In this document: positions 15,035 to 23,751 of the stretch, one piece after another
How positions within the stretch are numbered: the stretch's first letter is position 1
Layout: each line of letters starts with the position of its first letter
From: Flavipsychrobacter sp.
GTDB taxonomy: Bacteria > Bacteroidota > Bacteroidia > Chitinophagales > Chitinophagaceae
Assembly (NCBI GenBank): GCA_025963465.1
Contig: JAOQAP010000242.1
Span: forward strand, 1 to 36,542
Reading direction: 5' to 3'
Length of the DNA stretch: 36,542 nt
Program-made: the position numbers and the translations under genes
The notes under the pieces: model-generated
The model's input: only the letters and a program-made list of their open reading frames with translations
What the model was told of the DNA's origin: nothing
Databases searched by the model: none

Positions 15035-15907
15035 TTAGTGATTTGAAGTGCGTTTCAGTATACCGCCCGCAGCTTCCTTAATTGTGTTTGTAAAGATAAA
15101 GGCTTTAGGGTCTATATTGTACACTACATTTTTCAGTTTGCGCACCTCCAGGCGGGTAATGACGGTGAATACAATGTCGCAATCCTGGCTTACATCATAG
15201 CTGTGCTTCATAAAGCCACGCTCGCCTTTGTATATAGTAATACCCCTGCCCAGCTGCATCACCAGCTTCTCTTTAATCTCCTCGCTCTGGCCCGATATGA
15301 TGGTGACCCCGGTAAACTCTTCGATACCATCTACCACATAGGCAATGGTCTTGGTGGCCGCATAGTAAGTGAGCATGGCATACAAAGCAATAGGCAAGCC
15401 AAACTTAACGGCCGATATCAGGAAGATAGCTGTGTTGATACCTAGTATGATCTCGCTCACTGTCAGGCTACTGCGCTTCAGTGTATATACCACCAGCACC
15501 TCTATACCATCTATGGCGCAACCGGAGCGCATACACAAGCCTATACCTATACCAAGGAAGAACCCACCAAACAGGGACACCAGCAGCTTATCCTGGGTAA
15601 TAACGGGATAGGTAACGAACTGAAGACATAGCGCCAGGCCTATCACACAGGCAAGTGTTTTGTAGGCAAATTTCCTGTTTACCTGGTAAGCGCCCATTAT
15701 GATAAAGGGAATGTTCACTACAACGATTAGGATGGCAAGATTAATGTGCCACAGCTCATGGATAAGCAGGCACACCCCTGTCACACCCCCATCTAGAAAA
15801 ACGTTCGGTATAAGAAAGCTCTTCAATCCGAAACCTGCAAAGAAAATGCCTAATACAGTATATAATACATCCTGAACACCATGTGGTAAATGGCTGAGAA
15901 ATTTCAT
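15035..15907 (-). CDS. YitT family membrane protein (DUF161 plus DUF2179)
   Basis: 290 residues from the ATG at 15907 (MKFLSHLPHGVQDVL). The frame stays open upstream, but that extension overlaps the HD gene and is not used. The N-terminal part has five or six helices with the YitT features FFAGFGLKSFLIPNVFLDGGVTGV and GIGIGLCMRSGCAIDGIEVL, a repeated glycine-rich pattern. The C-terminal DUF2179 domain (about 205-285) starts FTGVTIISGQSEEIKEKL and includes GRGITIYKGERGF and the ending NTIKEAAGGILKR; in relatives it is a small soluble ligand-binding domain. Function is not established for the family. It starts 17 bases after the HD gene stop, implying one transcript. Confidence 0.9.
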   Translation of the reverse strand: MKFLSHLPHGVQDVLYTVLGIFFAGFGLKSFLIPNVFLDGGVTGVCLLIHELWHINLAILIVVVNIPFIIMGAYQVNRKFAYKTLACVIGLALCLQFVTYPVITQDKLLVSLFGGFFLGIGIGLCMRSGCAIDGIEVLVVYTLKRSSLTVSEIILGINTAIFLISAVKFGLPIALYAMLTYYAATKTIAYVVDGIEEFTGVTIISGQSEEIKEKLVMQLGRGITIYKGERGFMKHSYDVSQDCDIVFTVITRLEVRKLKNVVYNIDPKAFIFTNTIKEAAGGILKRTSNH

Positions 15908-15924
15908 GGGAATTAACTGTTTGT

Positions 15925-16512
15925 TTATTGATGTTTGTGTAGCAATGAAATAACCTTTTGCAGGTTCTCGTCTTTCTTTGCTTTTCTGAGCCTTATAGCC
16001 GTGTCTGTAAAGTAGTGATGTTTTTTGAGGAAACCTACCTGCATATTGTTCCACTCGTCCTCGCTGTTGATCATACCATATACCTGTAGCTCTGCGTACA
16101 GGTTATTACCTATGGTAAAGAAGTCGTCGCGGCCCAGGTAGTCCAGGTCGGCATCGCAGATGATCTTTTCGAGCAGGTTATGAGGCCTTTGCGGTATCTG
16201 GGTGGCCATTATCATGCCACATATACGTTCTATTTGTTCAGGGGTATAACCAAATTGCGGCAGGCTTTCTCTTGCAATATCGCAGGAGATACTTTCATGC
16301 TCTTTTTGCTGTAGCAGGAAGCCCGAGTCGTGAAACAATACCGCTGTAAGCAGTAATGTCAGGTCTATGCCCGTAACACCTTCGTGCGCAGCCAGACTTT
16401 CAGCAGCAGTATAAACATCTTTTATATGGTTAACACTGTGGTAACTAAGATGTTTTGCCAGGTCCTTTTTAAGCCTACCGAAAATGAACTTTTTGGTCTC
16501 TTCAAATTGCAT
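15925..16512 (-). CDS. HD-domain phosphohydrolase
   Basis: 195 residues, a single HD domain filling most of the protein. The metal ligands fit the H...HD...D pattern: His29 (YHSVNHIKDVY), His61-Asp62 (LFHDSGF), His72 and the Asp120-Ala-Asp122 pair in CDADLDYLGR. The sequence CGMIMATQIPQRP between them is also usual for this group. HD proteins hydrolyse phosphate esters such as nucleotides or cyclic nucleotides; the substrate here is not evident. No signal peptide, so cytoplasmic. It is the first gene of the HD, YitT, permease run and lies divergent to the adenylate cyclase gene with 181 bases between, in which no clear promoter element is seen. Confidence 0.88.
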   Translation of the reverse strand: MQFEETKKFIFGRLKKDLAKHLSYHSVNHIKDVYTAAESLAAHEGVTGIDLTLLLTAVLFHDSGFLLQQKEHESISCDIARESLPQFGYTPEQIERICGMIMATQIPQRPHNLLEKIICDADLDYLGRDDFFTIGNNLYAELQVYGMINSEDEWNNMQVGFLKKHHYFTDTAIRLRKAKKDENLQKVISLLHKHQ

Positions 16513-16693
16513 AATTACAGGAATAGTTTGCTAATGTAACATTTTTTTTAATTCCTAGTTATCAAGTTTTTATTGATATAATCATTGAGGTACTTTATTA
16601 CGATATAGCTAATATAAAAAACGAGCCCGGACTTTACATTTTCAAAAATTAGTTATCATTTGTTTTTTCTATTTATTACTTTAGCAAACAGAA

Positions 16694-18586
16694 ATGAAAA
16701 AAGGAACAATGACCCGCTATGCTATTTTAGTACTGTGCTTTTTTTGTTTTAATGCCATTGCGCAACCTACACATATTATCAATAAGCCATTTGCAACAAA
16801 ACTGCAATATATTGATTCCCTGTCCCGTAGTTTTGAAGGAGTCAAAGAATCTGATGCCATTTATAAAATAGACATTTTACAGACCTGGGCAGAAGAGCAC
16901 AACGCACCTGAACTGGCGGGGGAACTTACGCTACTTAAATTCCACAGGTATCCTTACAAAATAAATCCGGAGTTCAGGGAAAAGACCTTAAAAGAACTGG
17001 TAGCATCTGCACATGAAGCAAAACTGGAATACCTGGAAGCAGATGCATTGTTCCAGCTGGGCGAATACTACTGGAACAGCACCCAGAAACAGGACGTAGC
17101 CCTGGAGAATTATATAGCTGCCTACAAGCTGTATAAGAACTACACAGCCGATGAATTCCCGTCAAAACAAAGATACGTATACCTCTTTGGCAGCGCCTAC
17201 CTGAGATATGGAGATATGGACAACGCCATAAAATACCTTAAAGAAGCTGCAGGAACAAAAAAAGGGACGCTGGACATTTACCTTACTATCTACAACTCAC
17301 TGGGCCTGTGCTACAGGAAAACAGGAAAATATGATAGTGCAGAGTTCTATCTCAGGAAGGTATATAACGAAGCCATACAAAGAGGAGACACCATATGGCT
17401 GGGCATAGCCGGAGGCAATATAGGCATCACATACTACCTGCAAAAACGGTATGCTGAAGCGATACCATTGCTTGAAAAGGATATTGAGGTAGGCCTGTCG
17501 CACCATGTGATACAGAATGCGGCGGGATCTATGTGTACGCTGGCATCTATCTACTTTGCCAACAACGAGCCGGACAAATGCGAGGCGACAGTACTGAAAG
17601 CATTAAGCATTTGTGAGAGCAAACCATTCTGGCCAAACTACAACCTTGCAGAGCAGATGTTTACCCTGCTATACAAAGTATACGCCGCAAAAAACGATAT
17701 GCGCCGCGCATACTTGTATGCAGATTCTGCCATCATGGCCAAAGACAGTGTAGCCGCACGGCTAAACAGCCTTAACCTGACGAAAGCACAGGAAAAGTCA
17801 GCATTCGATCAGCAGAAAATAGAAGCCGAGAAACTGGAGATAAGCCAGATAGCGCTTGCTAAGAAACGCAATGAGAATATCTTCTTTATAGCGGGCATAG
17901 TCATTATGCTGGTTGTCATCATTATCATTATCCGGAATTACAGGCTGCTATCTGCTGAAAAACACAAATCAGAAGAACTGCTGCTGAACATATTGCCTGC
18001 AGAGGTAGCTGAAGAACTGAAGGAAAAGGGCGCAGCTAATGCCCAGCAATATGACGACGTGACCGTGCTGTTCACAGACTTTGTCAACTTCACAGAGGCA
18101 GGAGAAAGAATGACCCCGCAACAACTGGTGAACGAACTGGACACCTGCTTTAAAGCATTTGACGGTATACTGGGCAAATACAATATAGAAAAGATAAAGA
18201 CTGTGGGTGATGCTTACCTGGCGGTATCGGGTCTGCCAAGTGCTAACGTTAACCATGCTACAGATGTAGTATCTGCGGCCATAGAAATAAAGAACTACAT
18301 GCACCACAGAAAGGAACAACTGGGCGATACCACTTTTGGTATACGCATAGGCATACACAGCGGCAGCGTGGTAGCAGGCATAGTGGGCGTAAAGAAATTC
18401 GCCTACGATATATGGGGTGATACTGTAAATACTGCAGCCCGGATGGAACAAAACAGCCGTGACGGGAAAATAAACATTTCAGAAGCAACATATACCCTTG
18501 TGAAGGACAAGTACGAATGCGAGCACAGGGGCAAAATAGAAGTAAAGAACAAAGGCGTAATAGACATGTACTATATTGTACAATGA
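16694..18586 (+). CDS. Class III adenylate cyclase with periplasmic TPR region and one membrane helix
   Basis: 630 residues. Signal sequence or first helix at 7-23 ending NAIAQP; TPR-type helical repeats from about 100 to 370 (for example YNSLGLCYRKTGKYDSAEFY and GNIGITYYLQKRYAEAIPLL); a coiled segment; one membrane helix at about 396-415; then the cyclase domain at about 452-630. Catalytic residues are intact: metal-binding Asp462 (VLFTDFVNFT) and Asp506 (KTVGDAY), adenine-selecting Lys502 (EKIKTVGD) and Asp572 (AYDIWGD), Asn579 and Arg583 (VNTAAR). The Lys/Asp pair argues for ATP rather than GTP. The layout suggests a periplasmic or surface TPR sensor controlling cytoplasmic cAMP synthesis (inference). 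The HD phosphohydrolase is divergent next to it, but that it degrades the product is not shown. Confidence 0.92.
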   Translation: MKKGTMTRYAILVLCFFCFNAIAQPTHIINKPFATKLQYIDSLSRSFEGVKESDAIYKIDILQTWAEEHNAPELAGELTLLKFHRYPYKINPEFREKTLKELVASAHEAKLEYLEADALFQLGEYYWNSTQKQDVALENYIAAYKLYKNYTADEFPSKQRYVYLFGSAYLRYGDMDNAIKYLKEAAGTKKGTLDIYLTIYNSLGLCYRKTGKYDSAEFYLRKVYNEAIQRGDTIWLGIAGGNIGITYYLQKRYAEAIPLLEKDIEVGLSHHVIQNAAGSMCTLASIYFANNEPDKCEATVLKALSICESKPFWPNYNLAEQMFTLLYKVYAAKNDMRRAYLYADSAIMAKDSVAARLNSLNLTKAQEKSAFDQQKIEAEKLEISQIALAKKRNENIFFIAGIVIMLVVIIIIIRNYRLLSAEKHKSEELLLNILPAEVAEELKEKGAANAQQYDDVTVLFTDFVNFTEAGERMTPQQLVNELDTCFKAFDGILGKYNIEKIKTVGDAYLAVSGLPSANVNHATDVVSAAIEIKNYMHHRKEQLGDTTFGIRIGIHSGSVVAGIVGVKKFAYDIWGDTVNTAARMEQNSRDGKINISEATYTLVKDKYECEHRGKIEVKNKGVIDMYYIVQ

Positions 18587-18658
18587 TCATGATAACGTGG
18601 CTGGATAACTGTGATGGTATTATCTTTATGCCCTGGTAACTATTAAAAACACAGGCGA

Positions 18659-19339
18659 ATGCGCAAAAATCTGATCGCACGAATTATTATTCTTTCATTC
18701 TTAATCATCACTGCAGGCACTTCATTTGCTGCCGTAGATTCACTGGGACATAAATACCCAAGGGTGTTGTTGGTGCAATTATTTGCAGAGAAGAACAGGC
18801 TGGAAGCCCTCGAAAAAGCCAGGAAATACAAAGACATTGAAGAAGTGACGGAAGATGCAAAACGCACAATGGAGGTAACGGTCAATGACTTTCGCGACCA
18901 CTTTACTTACTGTCCCGTGTATTACTTCATAGACACTAATCTGGAAGCGATAAAGAACAAGCAATTTGATGGTGTGTTGCTCAATGCTGATATGTCTGTA
19001 GTTACAAACCCGACCATAAAATCAACCAGCACGGACTACGTTATTGTATATTATGGCTACCCTAATGCACAAAAACGATCCGAACCTAATACCGCAGGAG
19101 TGATAGGAGAAAATGCCGGGCAAAGGCTGGTCATCCTTAACGACAAATACAGGCAAATGACCTACCTGAGCGGAGGCTCATTTGATGGACCTGACAGGCG
19201 TAACAAGAAAGTAAAATACGCCTATACATCCCGGCATTTTGATTTAAAGTATCTTCCTTTTGCAAGGCGTTTTTCATACTTACTACAGCGCCACCCCTCT
19301 TTTAAAAACGGACTTCAGAGGAAGAAAAAGATCCGGTAA
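18659..19339 (+). CDS. Secreted protein of unknown function
   Basis: 226 residues. A basic N-terminus and hydrophobic stretch (MRKNLIARIIILSFLII...) end in TSFAAVD, a good signal peptidase I site. The mature part has no recognised domain. Notable features: a charged helix-like part (about 45-70), FTYCPVYYFIDTNLEAIKNKQFDG in the middle, DYVIVYYGYPN, and a very basic C-terminus (LQRHPSFKNGLQRKKKIR). Conserved-looking alternation suggests a real folded periplasmic or outer-membrane-associated protein. It follows the adenylate cyclase by 72 bases on the same strand and could share its transcript. A strong bidirectional terminator follows at 19406-19440. Confidence 0.75.
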   Translation: MRKNLIARIIILSFLIITAGTSFAAVDSLGHKYPRVLLVQLFAEKNRLEALEKARKYKDIEEVTEDAKRTMEVTVNDFRDHFTYCPVYYFIDTNLEAIKNKQFDGVLLNADMSVVTNPTIKSTSTDYVIVYYGYPNAQKRSEPNTAGVIGENAGQRLVILNDKYRQMTYLSGGSFDGPDRRNKKVKYAYTSRHFDLKYLPFARRFSYLLQRHPSFKNGLQRKKKIR

Positions 19340-19405
19340 CAACCTGCCCGCAAAGGTGATCAACTACAAAGATTCTGTTTAGAAGATAAGACTAGTTAAA
19401 TCCAT

Positions 19406-19440
19406 AACGAAAATGCCGGCACGTAGCCGGCATTTTCGTT
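19406..19440. terminator. Strong bidirectional terminator
   Basis: AACGAAAATGCCGGC (19406-19420) and its exact reverse complement (19426-19440) form a 15-bp stem with a five-base loop. It serves the secreted-protein gene on the plus strand. Confidence 0.85.
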
Positions 19441-19452
19441 CAAAGAACAAAA

Positions 19453-19481
19453 AACCGCACAGGATATTACCCTATGCGGTT
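19453..19481 (-). terminator. Terminator of the gyrA/TPR transcript
   Basis: AACCGCACAGG (19453-19463) pairs with CCTATGCGGTT (19471-19481) with one mismatch. On the minus strand the stem ends GCGGTTTTTTGTTC, a good T tract, 24 bases past the stop of the TPR gene. Confidence 0.8.
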
Positions 19482-19505
19482 CTCAAAAACTTAAGTTACA
19501 GGTCA

Positions 19506-20753
19506 TTATTTCAATGACTCGTATTTCTTCTTCATCTCCATAGACTTGTCCATCTTGCTCTGCCTTGCATAAACCTCTTTCAATGCCAGCAATGTAGACT
19601 TGTATGTCTTCATATCCTCACCTTTCAGGTCGCTTTCTCTTGCAGCCAGAACAGACAGTGATTTTTCAAAATAAGGCATTGATTTACCAAACAAACCATC
19701 ACGTTTAGCTTTCAGCTCGTCATATTTTTTCAGGTCTGCAGCAGAAGATCCGGTAACAGCATTCATCTGGTCATTTACTTCTGTAGCCTGGTTGAAGTAC
19801 AGTGCGCCAAAGTTGTAGTTGTATCCTGCATTTTCAGGAGCCTTGGCCAAAGCACGCGTAAAAGCAGATTCAGACTTAGTGGTCAGATCAGCAGCATTTA
19901 CAGGCTTTTTGCCATCTTTGGGGTTGGCCATACCCAGGTAGGTAGTAGCCAGGTTGAACTGGATATCAGAATTGTCCGGTTCTTTAGAAGCGGCTTCTTC
20001 CAGTTTCTTCAGCAGTTCATCCTGCTTGCCCGACATAATGTAATAGTTCAGCTCATAATTCCTGAGCGTAACATCCTCCGGGAAATATTTGCGTGCTTCT
20101 GTGATCATTGCAAAAGCTTCTGCACTGTTCTTTGTACGTGTATAAGCATCTATCAGGCACTCATATACGGTTGCAGTCTTCGTTATCGGGTTGTTCTTTA
20201 CATTCACCAGCAGTGGAATAGACTCTTCGTACTTACCACTGTAGTATGCTGCATTAGCAATTGTCATAGTTGCCTGTGCTGATACTGTGTCAAATGTTCT
20301 CTTGTCAAACCTTTTACCGCCACCCAGGTCATGTATCTTAACTACATTCCTCATCAACTCGGTAGCCTCATCAAATTTCTTATCATTGCCGGCCCTTACA
20401 CCATCGTTGAAATACATGTAAGCCGTAGACAAAAGCAACTGATCAACAGAGTTCTTCTCAAAATCAGGCTTTACTTCCACCAGCTTTATAGCAGCCTGTG
20501 CCGCCTCACGGTATGGGTTTGATGATCTGTACTTATCTGTGTTCTGTAATGCATAGTATACCTGGGCTTTGGAGAACAACGCTTTTGGCTTTTCCTTTGT
20601 ATCAGGACTTGCCATCGCCTTGTCTATATTTTCTTTGGCTTCATCGTAGTTCTTTGCATTCAAAGCTACATTCGCAGAAACCACATATTTCTCCTGGGCC
20701 ATACCTGAGAAAGAGATACCCACTGCTGAGATAATTAAGATCGCTTTTTTCAT
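19506..20753 (-). CDS. Exported TPR protein
   Basis: 415 residues. Signal peptide MKKAILIISAVGISFSGMAQ, then TPR-like helix pairs almost throughout: NVALNAKNYDEAKENIDKAM (about 27-46), YYSGKYEESIPLLVNV, SDIQFNLATTYLGM and AGYNYNFGALYFNQATEVND, ending in a lysine-rich helical tail (ARQSKMDKSMEMKKKYESLK). It is a typical Bacteroidota periplasmic TPR protein, probably a scaffold; a partner cannot be named. It begins 42 bases after the gyrA stop with no terminator between, so it is probably co-transcribed with gyrA, and a terminator follows at 19453-19481. The link to gyrase function is positional only. Confidence 0.85.
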   Translation of the reverse strand: MKKAILIISAVGISFSGMAQEKYVVSANVALNAKNYDEAKENIDKAMASPDTKEKPKALFSKAQVYYALQNTDKYRSSNPYREAAQAAIKLVEVKPDFEKNSVDQLLLSTAYMYFNDGVRAGNDKKFDEATELMRNVVKIHDLGGGKRFDKRTFDTVSAQATMTIANAAYYSGKYEESIPLLVNVKNNPITKTATVYECLIDAYTRTKNSAEAFAMITEARKYFPEDVTLRNYELNYYIMSGKQDELLKKLEEAASKEPDNSDIQFNLATTYLGMANPKDGKKPVNAADLTTKSESAFTRALAKAPENAGYNYNFGALYFNQATEVNDQMNAVTGSSAADLKKYDELKAKRDGLFGKSMPYFEKSLSVLAARESDLKGEDMKTYKSTLLALKEVYARQSKMDKSMEMKKKYESLK

Positions 20754-20795
20754 TTAGTTTTTGTTATGGTTGCAATAATTGTTTTATAGTCAATT

Positions 20796-23477
20796 TTATT
20801 CTTCAACAACAGGTGCTGCGTCAGCTGATGGAGCTCCTTCCGTGCCTTCTGTAGTATCTCCGCCTTCTTCACCAGTAGCATCATCTTCACCATTCTCCCC
20901 TTCCTGCTCTGCTATACGTGCTATTGCGGCTATCCTATCCCCTTCATCTATATTGATCAGCTTTACACCCTGTGTAGCCCTGCCAGCCTCACGGATAGCA
21001 GACACCTTCATGCGGATGGTAACACCGGATTCGCAAGTGATCATAAGGTCATCAGACTCTTCCACACCCAGCAGACCAACCAATGAACCTGTCTTTTCAG
21101 TTATGTTCATCGTCTTCACTCCCTTACCACCCCTGTTGGTAACACGGTAAGATAATAAGTAGTCCTGTCCGTCTATCTTTATCAGGTTATACGGATCGTT
21201 CTCTGCAGCTTTATCTGCGTCCTCTGCTTTATCTTCCACCTTCTCCAGGAATGGCGTACGCTTGCCAAGGCCTTTCTCAGAAACCACGAGTATCTGCTTG
21301 GTAATATCTTCCTTAGATACACACAGCATACCAATTACCTCGTCATTGTTCTCATCCAGTTCTATACCGAATACACCGATGGCACCACGACCTGTGGCAC
21401 GCACTTTCTCCTGCGGGAAGCAGATAGCACGACCGGACTTTATGGCCATCATTATATAATAATCCTCTTTGGTAAGGGCTACATCCAGCAATTCATCACC
21501 TTCTTCAATGGTGATGGCAATGATACCATTAGCACGTGGACGGCTGAAATCAGCAAGCTTTGTTTTCTTGATGATACCCTTCTTGGTACACAGCATTACA
21601 AAATGCTCATTTACGAACTCTTCGTTGTCCAGTGCAGGTACATCTATTACCGTACGTATCTTATCGTCCGGTGGTATCTGTATCATGTTTTGTATAGCAC
21701 GTCCTTTTCCGTTCTTATCAGCCTCCGGTATTTCGTATACCTTCAGCCAGAAACAGCGGCCCTTCTCTGTGAAGAACATAAGGGTATGGTGGGTAGACGC
21801 TACGAACAGGTGCTCAATAAAATCAGCTTCCCTTGTCTTGCCACCCATAGCACCACGACCACCACGGCGCTGTGAACGATAGTCGGCTGAAGAAGTACGC
21901 TTGATGTAACCTAAGTGAGAAACTGTGATCACCACATCTTCTTTCTCTATCAGGTCTTCTATGCGCATTTCATCTGCCATGTAGTGGATCTCGCTCTTAC
22001 GCTCGTCACCAAATTTCTTCTGTACATCCAGCAACTCATCCTTAATGATCTGGAAGCGTTTTTCACGGCTGCCCAGTATTTCTTCAAGGTGACTGATCAA
22101 TTTCATCAGTTCAGCATGCTCTTCGCGAATCTTTTCACGCTCCATGCCTGTAAGGCGCTGTAAACGCAATTCCAGCACTGCCTTTGCCTGGATATCGCTC
22201 ATACCGAAAGAGGTGATCAACCCGTCCTTTGCAATATCCGGGTTAGCAGAATTGCGGATGAGCTTGATCACTTCGTCCAGATGATCCAGTGCTATCAAAT
22301 AACCTTCCAGTATATGAGCACGTTTTTTCGCTTCTTTCAGCTCGTAGTTAGTACGACGTACTACTACATCATGACGGAACGCGATGAACTCTGAAATAAG
22401 GTCTTTCAGGTTCAGCGTACGTGGACGGCCATTTACCAGGGCAACGTTGTTAATACCGTATGATGTCTGCAGCTCGCTGTATTTGTACAGCTGGTTAATG
22501 ATCACCTGTGCCACAGCATCCCTGCGTATTTCCACAACTACACGTGTACCTTCTTTGTTAGATTCGTTACCCACATGGGTAATGCCATCAATTATCTTAT
22601 TGTTTACAAGAGCGCCTATCTTTTCAGCCAGCGCATCGCGGCTTACCTGGTAAGGCACCTCTGTAATTATGATCTGTTCTTTACCGTTCTTTTGTGTCTC
22701 CACAGTCACCTTACCACGCAGCACTACCCTGCCCCTGCCGGTATGAAAACCAGCCTTGATACCCTCTATGCCATGTATAATGCCTCCTGTAGGAAAATCA
22801 GGAGCCTTTACAAACTTCATTAACTCATCGATCGTGATCTCGTTATTGTCAATGTAAGCGATGCAACCATCTATAACCTCAGTAAGGTTATGCGGCATCA
22901 TGTTGGTAGCCATACCTACGGCAATACCTGATGAACCATTAAGCAACAGGTTTGGTATACGTGTAGGGAGAACAGTAGGTTCTTCCAGCGTATCATCGAA
23001 GTTTAGCGAGAAGTCAACTGTTTCTTTTTCGATGTCCTCCATCATTGACTCACCAAAACGCAGCATACGTGCCTCTGTGTAACGCATTGCAGCGGGGTTG
23101 TCACCATCCTGTGAACCGAAGTTACCCTGACCGTCAATCATCATGTAGCGCATGCTCCATGGCTGTGCCATACGCACCATAGCGTCGTAAACAGATGTAT
23201 CGCCGTGCGGGTGATACTTACCAAGCACCTCACCCACTATACGGGCACATTTCTTATGTGGCTTATTGAATGTATTACCCAGCTCATGCATGGCGAAAAG
23301 AACACGGCGATGTACCGGTTTCAAACCATCACGAACATCAGGAAGGGCACGGCCTACGATCACCGACATAGAATAATCTATGTAGGCGGTCTTCATCTGC
23401 TCCTCAATATTTATTTGTATGATCTTATCACTCTCAGGAAGCTCCTGCGACGTTTGTTCTTCGTTGTTTTGATCCAT
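20796..23477 (-). CDS. gyrA: DNA gyrase subunit A
   Basis: 893 residues. GyrA makes and reseals double-strand breaks, and with GyrB introduces negative supercoils using ATP. Seen: the winged-helix core from [27 protein letters not shown] (35-60), the quinolone region [17 protein letters not shown] (89-105), the catalytic Tyr133 in AAMRYTEAR, a coiled-coil tower, then the beta-pinwheel C-terminal domain with the GyrA box QRRGGRG (536-542), which marks gyrase rather than topoisomerase IV. The tail is acidic ([19 protein letters not shown]). At the positions equal to E. coli 83 and 84 it has Thr and Ser, and it keeps Asp at 87; Thr at 83 is the wild-type residue in several bacteria, so resistance cannot be concluded. 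Confidence 0.98.
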   Translation of the reverse strand: MDQNNEEQTSQELPESDKIIQINIEEQMKTAYIDYSMSVIVGRALPDVRDGLKPVHRRVLFAMHELGNTFNKPHKKCARIVGEVLGKYHPHGDTSVYDAMVRMAQPWSMRYMMIDGQGNFGSQDGDNPAAMRYTEARMLRFGESMMEDIEKETVDFSLNFDDTLEEPTVLPTRIPNLLLNGSSGIAVGMATNMMPHNLTEVIDGCIAYIDNNEITIDELMKFVKAPDFPTGGIIHGIEGIKAGFHTGRGRVVLRGKVTVETQKNGKEQIIITEVPYQVSRDALAEKIGALVNNKIIDGITHVGNESNKEGTRVVVEIRRDAVAQVIINQLYKYSELQTSYGINNVALVNGRPRTLNLKDLISEFIAFRHDVVVRRTNYELKEAKKRAHILEGYLIALDHLDEVIKLIRNSANPDIAKDGLITSFGMSDIQAKAVLELRLQRLTGMEREKIREEHAELMKLISHLEEILGSREKRFQIIKDELLDVQKKFGDERKSEIHYMADEMRIEDLIEKEDVVITVSHLGYIKRTSSADYRSQRRGGRGAMGGKTREADFIEHLFVASTHHTLMFFTEKGRCFWLKVYEIPEADKNGKGRAIQNMIQIPPDDKIRTVIDVPALDNEEFVNEHFVMLCTKKGIIKKTKLADFSRPRANGIIAITIEEGDELLDVALTKEDYYIMMAIKSGRAICFPQEKVRATGRGAIGVFGIELDENNDEVIGMLCVSKEDITKQILVVSEKGLGKRTPFLEKVEDKAEDADKAAENDPYNLIKIDGQDYLLSYRVTNRGGKGVKTMNITEKTGSLVGLLGVEESDDLMITCESGVTIRMKVSAIREAGRATQGVKLINIDEGDRIAAIARIAEQEGENGEDDATGEEGGDTTEGTEGAPSADAAPVVEE

Positions 23478-23502
23478 ATTCCGATATTAAAAATAATATG
23501 CG

Positions 23503-23510
23503 CAAATATA
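23503..23510 (-). promoter_or_regulatory. -7 element of the gyrA promoter
   Basis: On the minus strand TATATTTG matches TAnnTTTG exactly and lies 26 bases before the gyrA ATG. No good -33 TTTG is seen at the usual distance. Confidence 0.35.
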
Positions 23511-23751
23511 ACGTTTTAGGGCGGCATTCGGGGCTTAAAACACAACAATTCTATAGGTGTAAATAACCCATGTTAATAACTATGTGGATTACATGAACAG
23601 ACTACAAAAGATCACGGAATTTGGCAATAAACAAGCATTAAATATGCAATATTTAAATATTAAAAAATGAAAGCTTTAAACAATCAGAAACCTATTTGTA
23701 ATAAAATAAAACATACAATAAATCAGGATAGTTTGCCAAATCTGACATCGA

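Noticed and set aside
15908-16054. N-terminal extension of the YitT protein by 49 residues
   Set aside because: It would overlap the HD gene and adds a charged lead in front of MKFLSHL, which is the normal start.
20796-23477. Quinolone-resistant gyrase call from Thr at position 83 equivalent
   Set aside because: Thr there is native in several susceptible bacteria, and Asp at 87 is unchanged.
23205-23519. Plus-strand frame opposite the gyrA 5' end
   Set aside because: It lies opposite highly conserved GyrA residues and has no homologous features.
23619-23740. ATTTGGCAA and TTGCCAAAT as a long-range inverted repeat upstream of gyrA
   Set aside because: Only nine bases, more than 100 bases apart in AT-rich sequence; likely chance.
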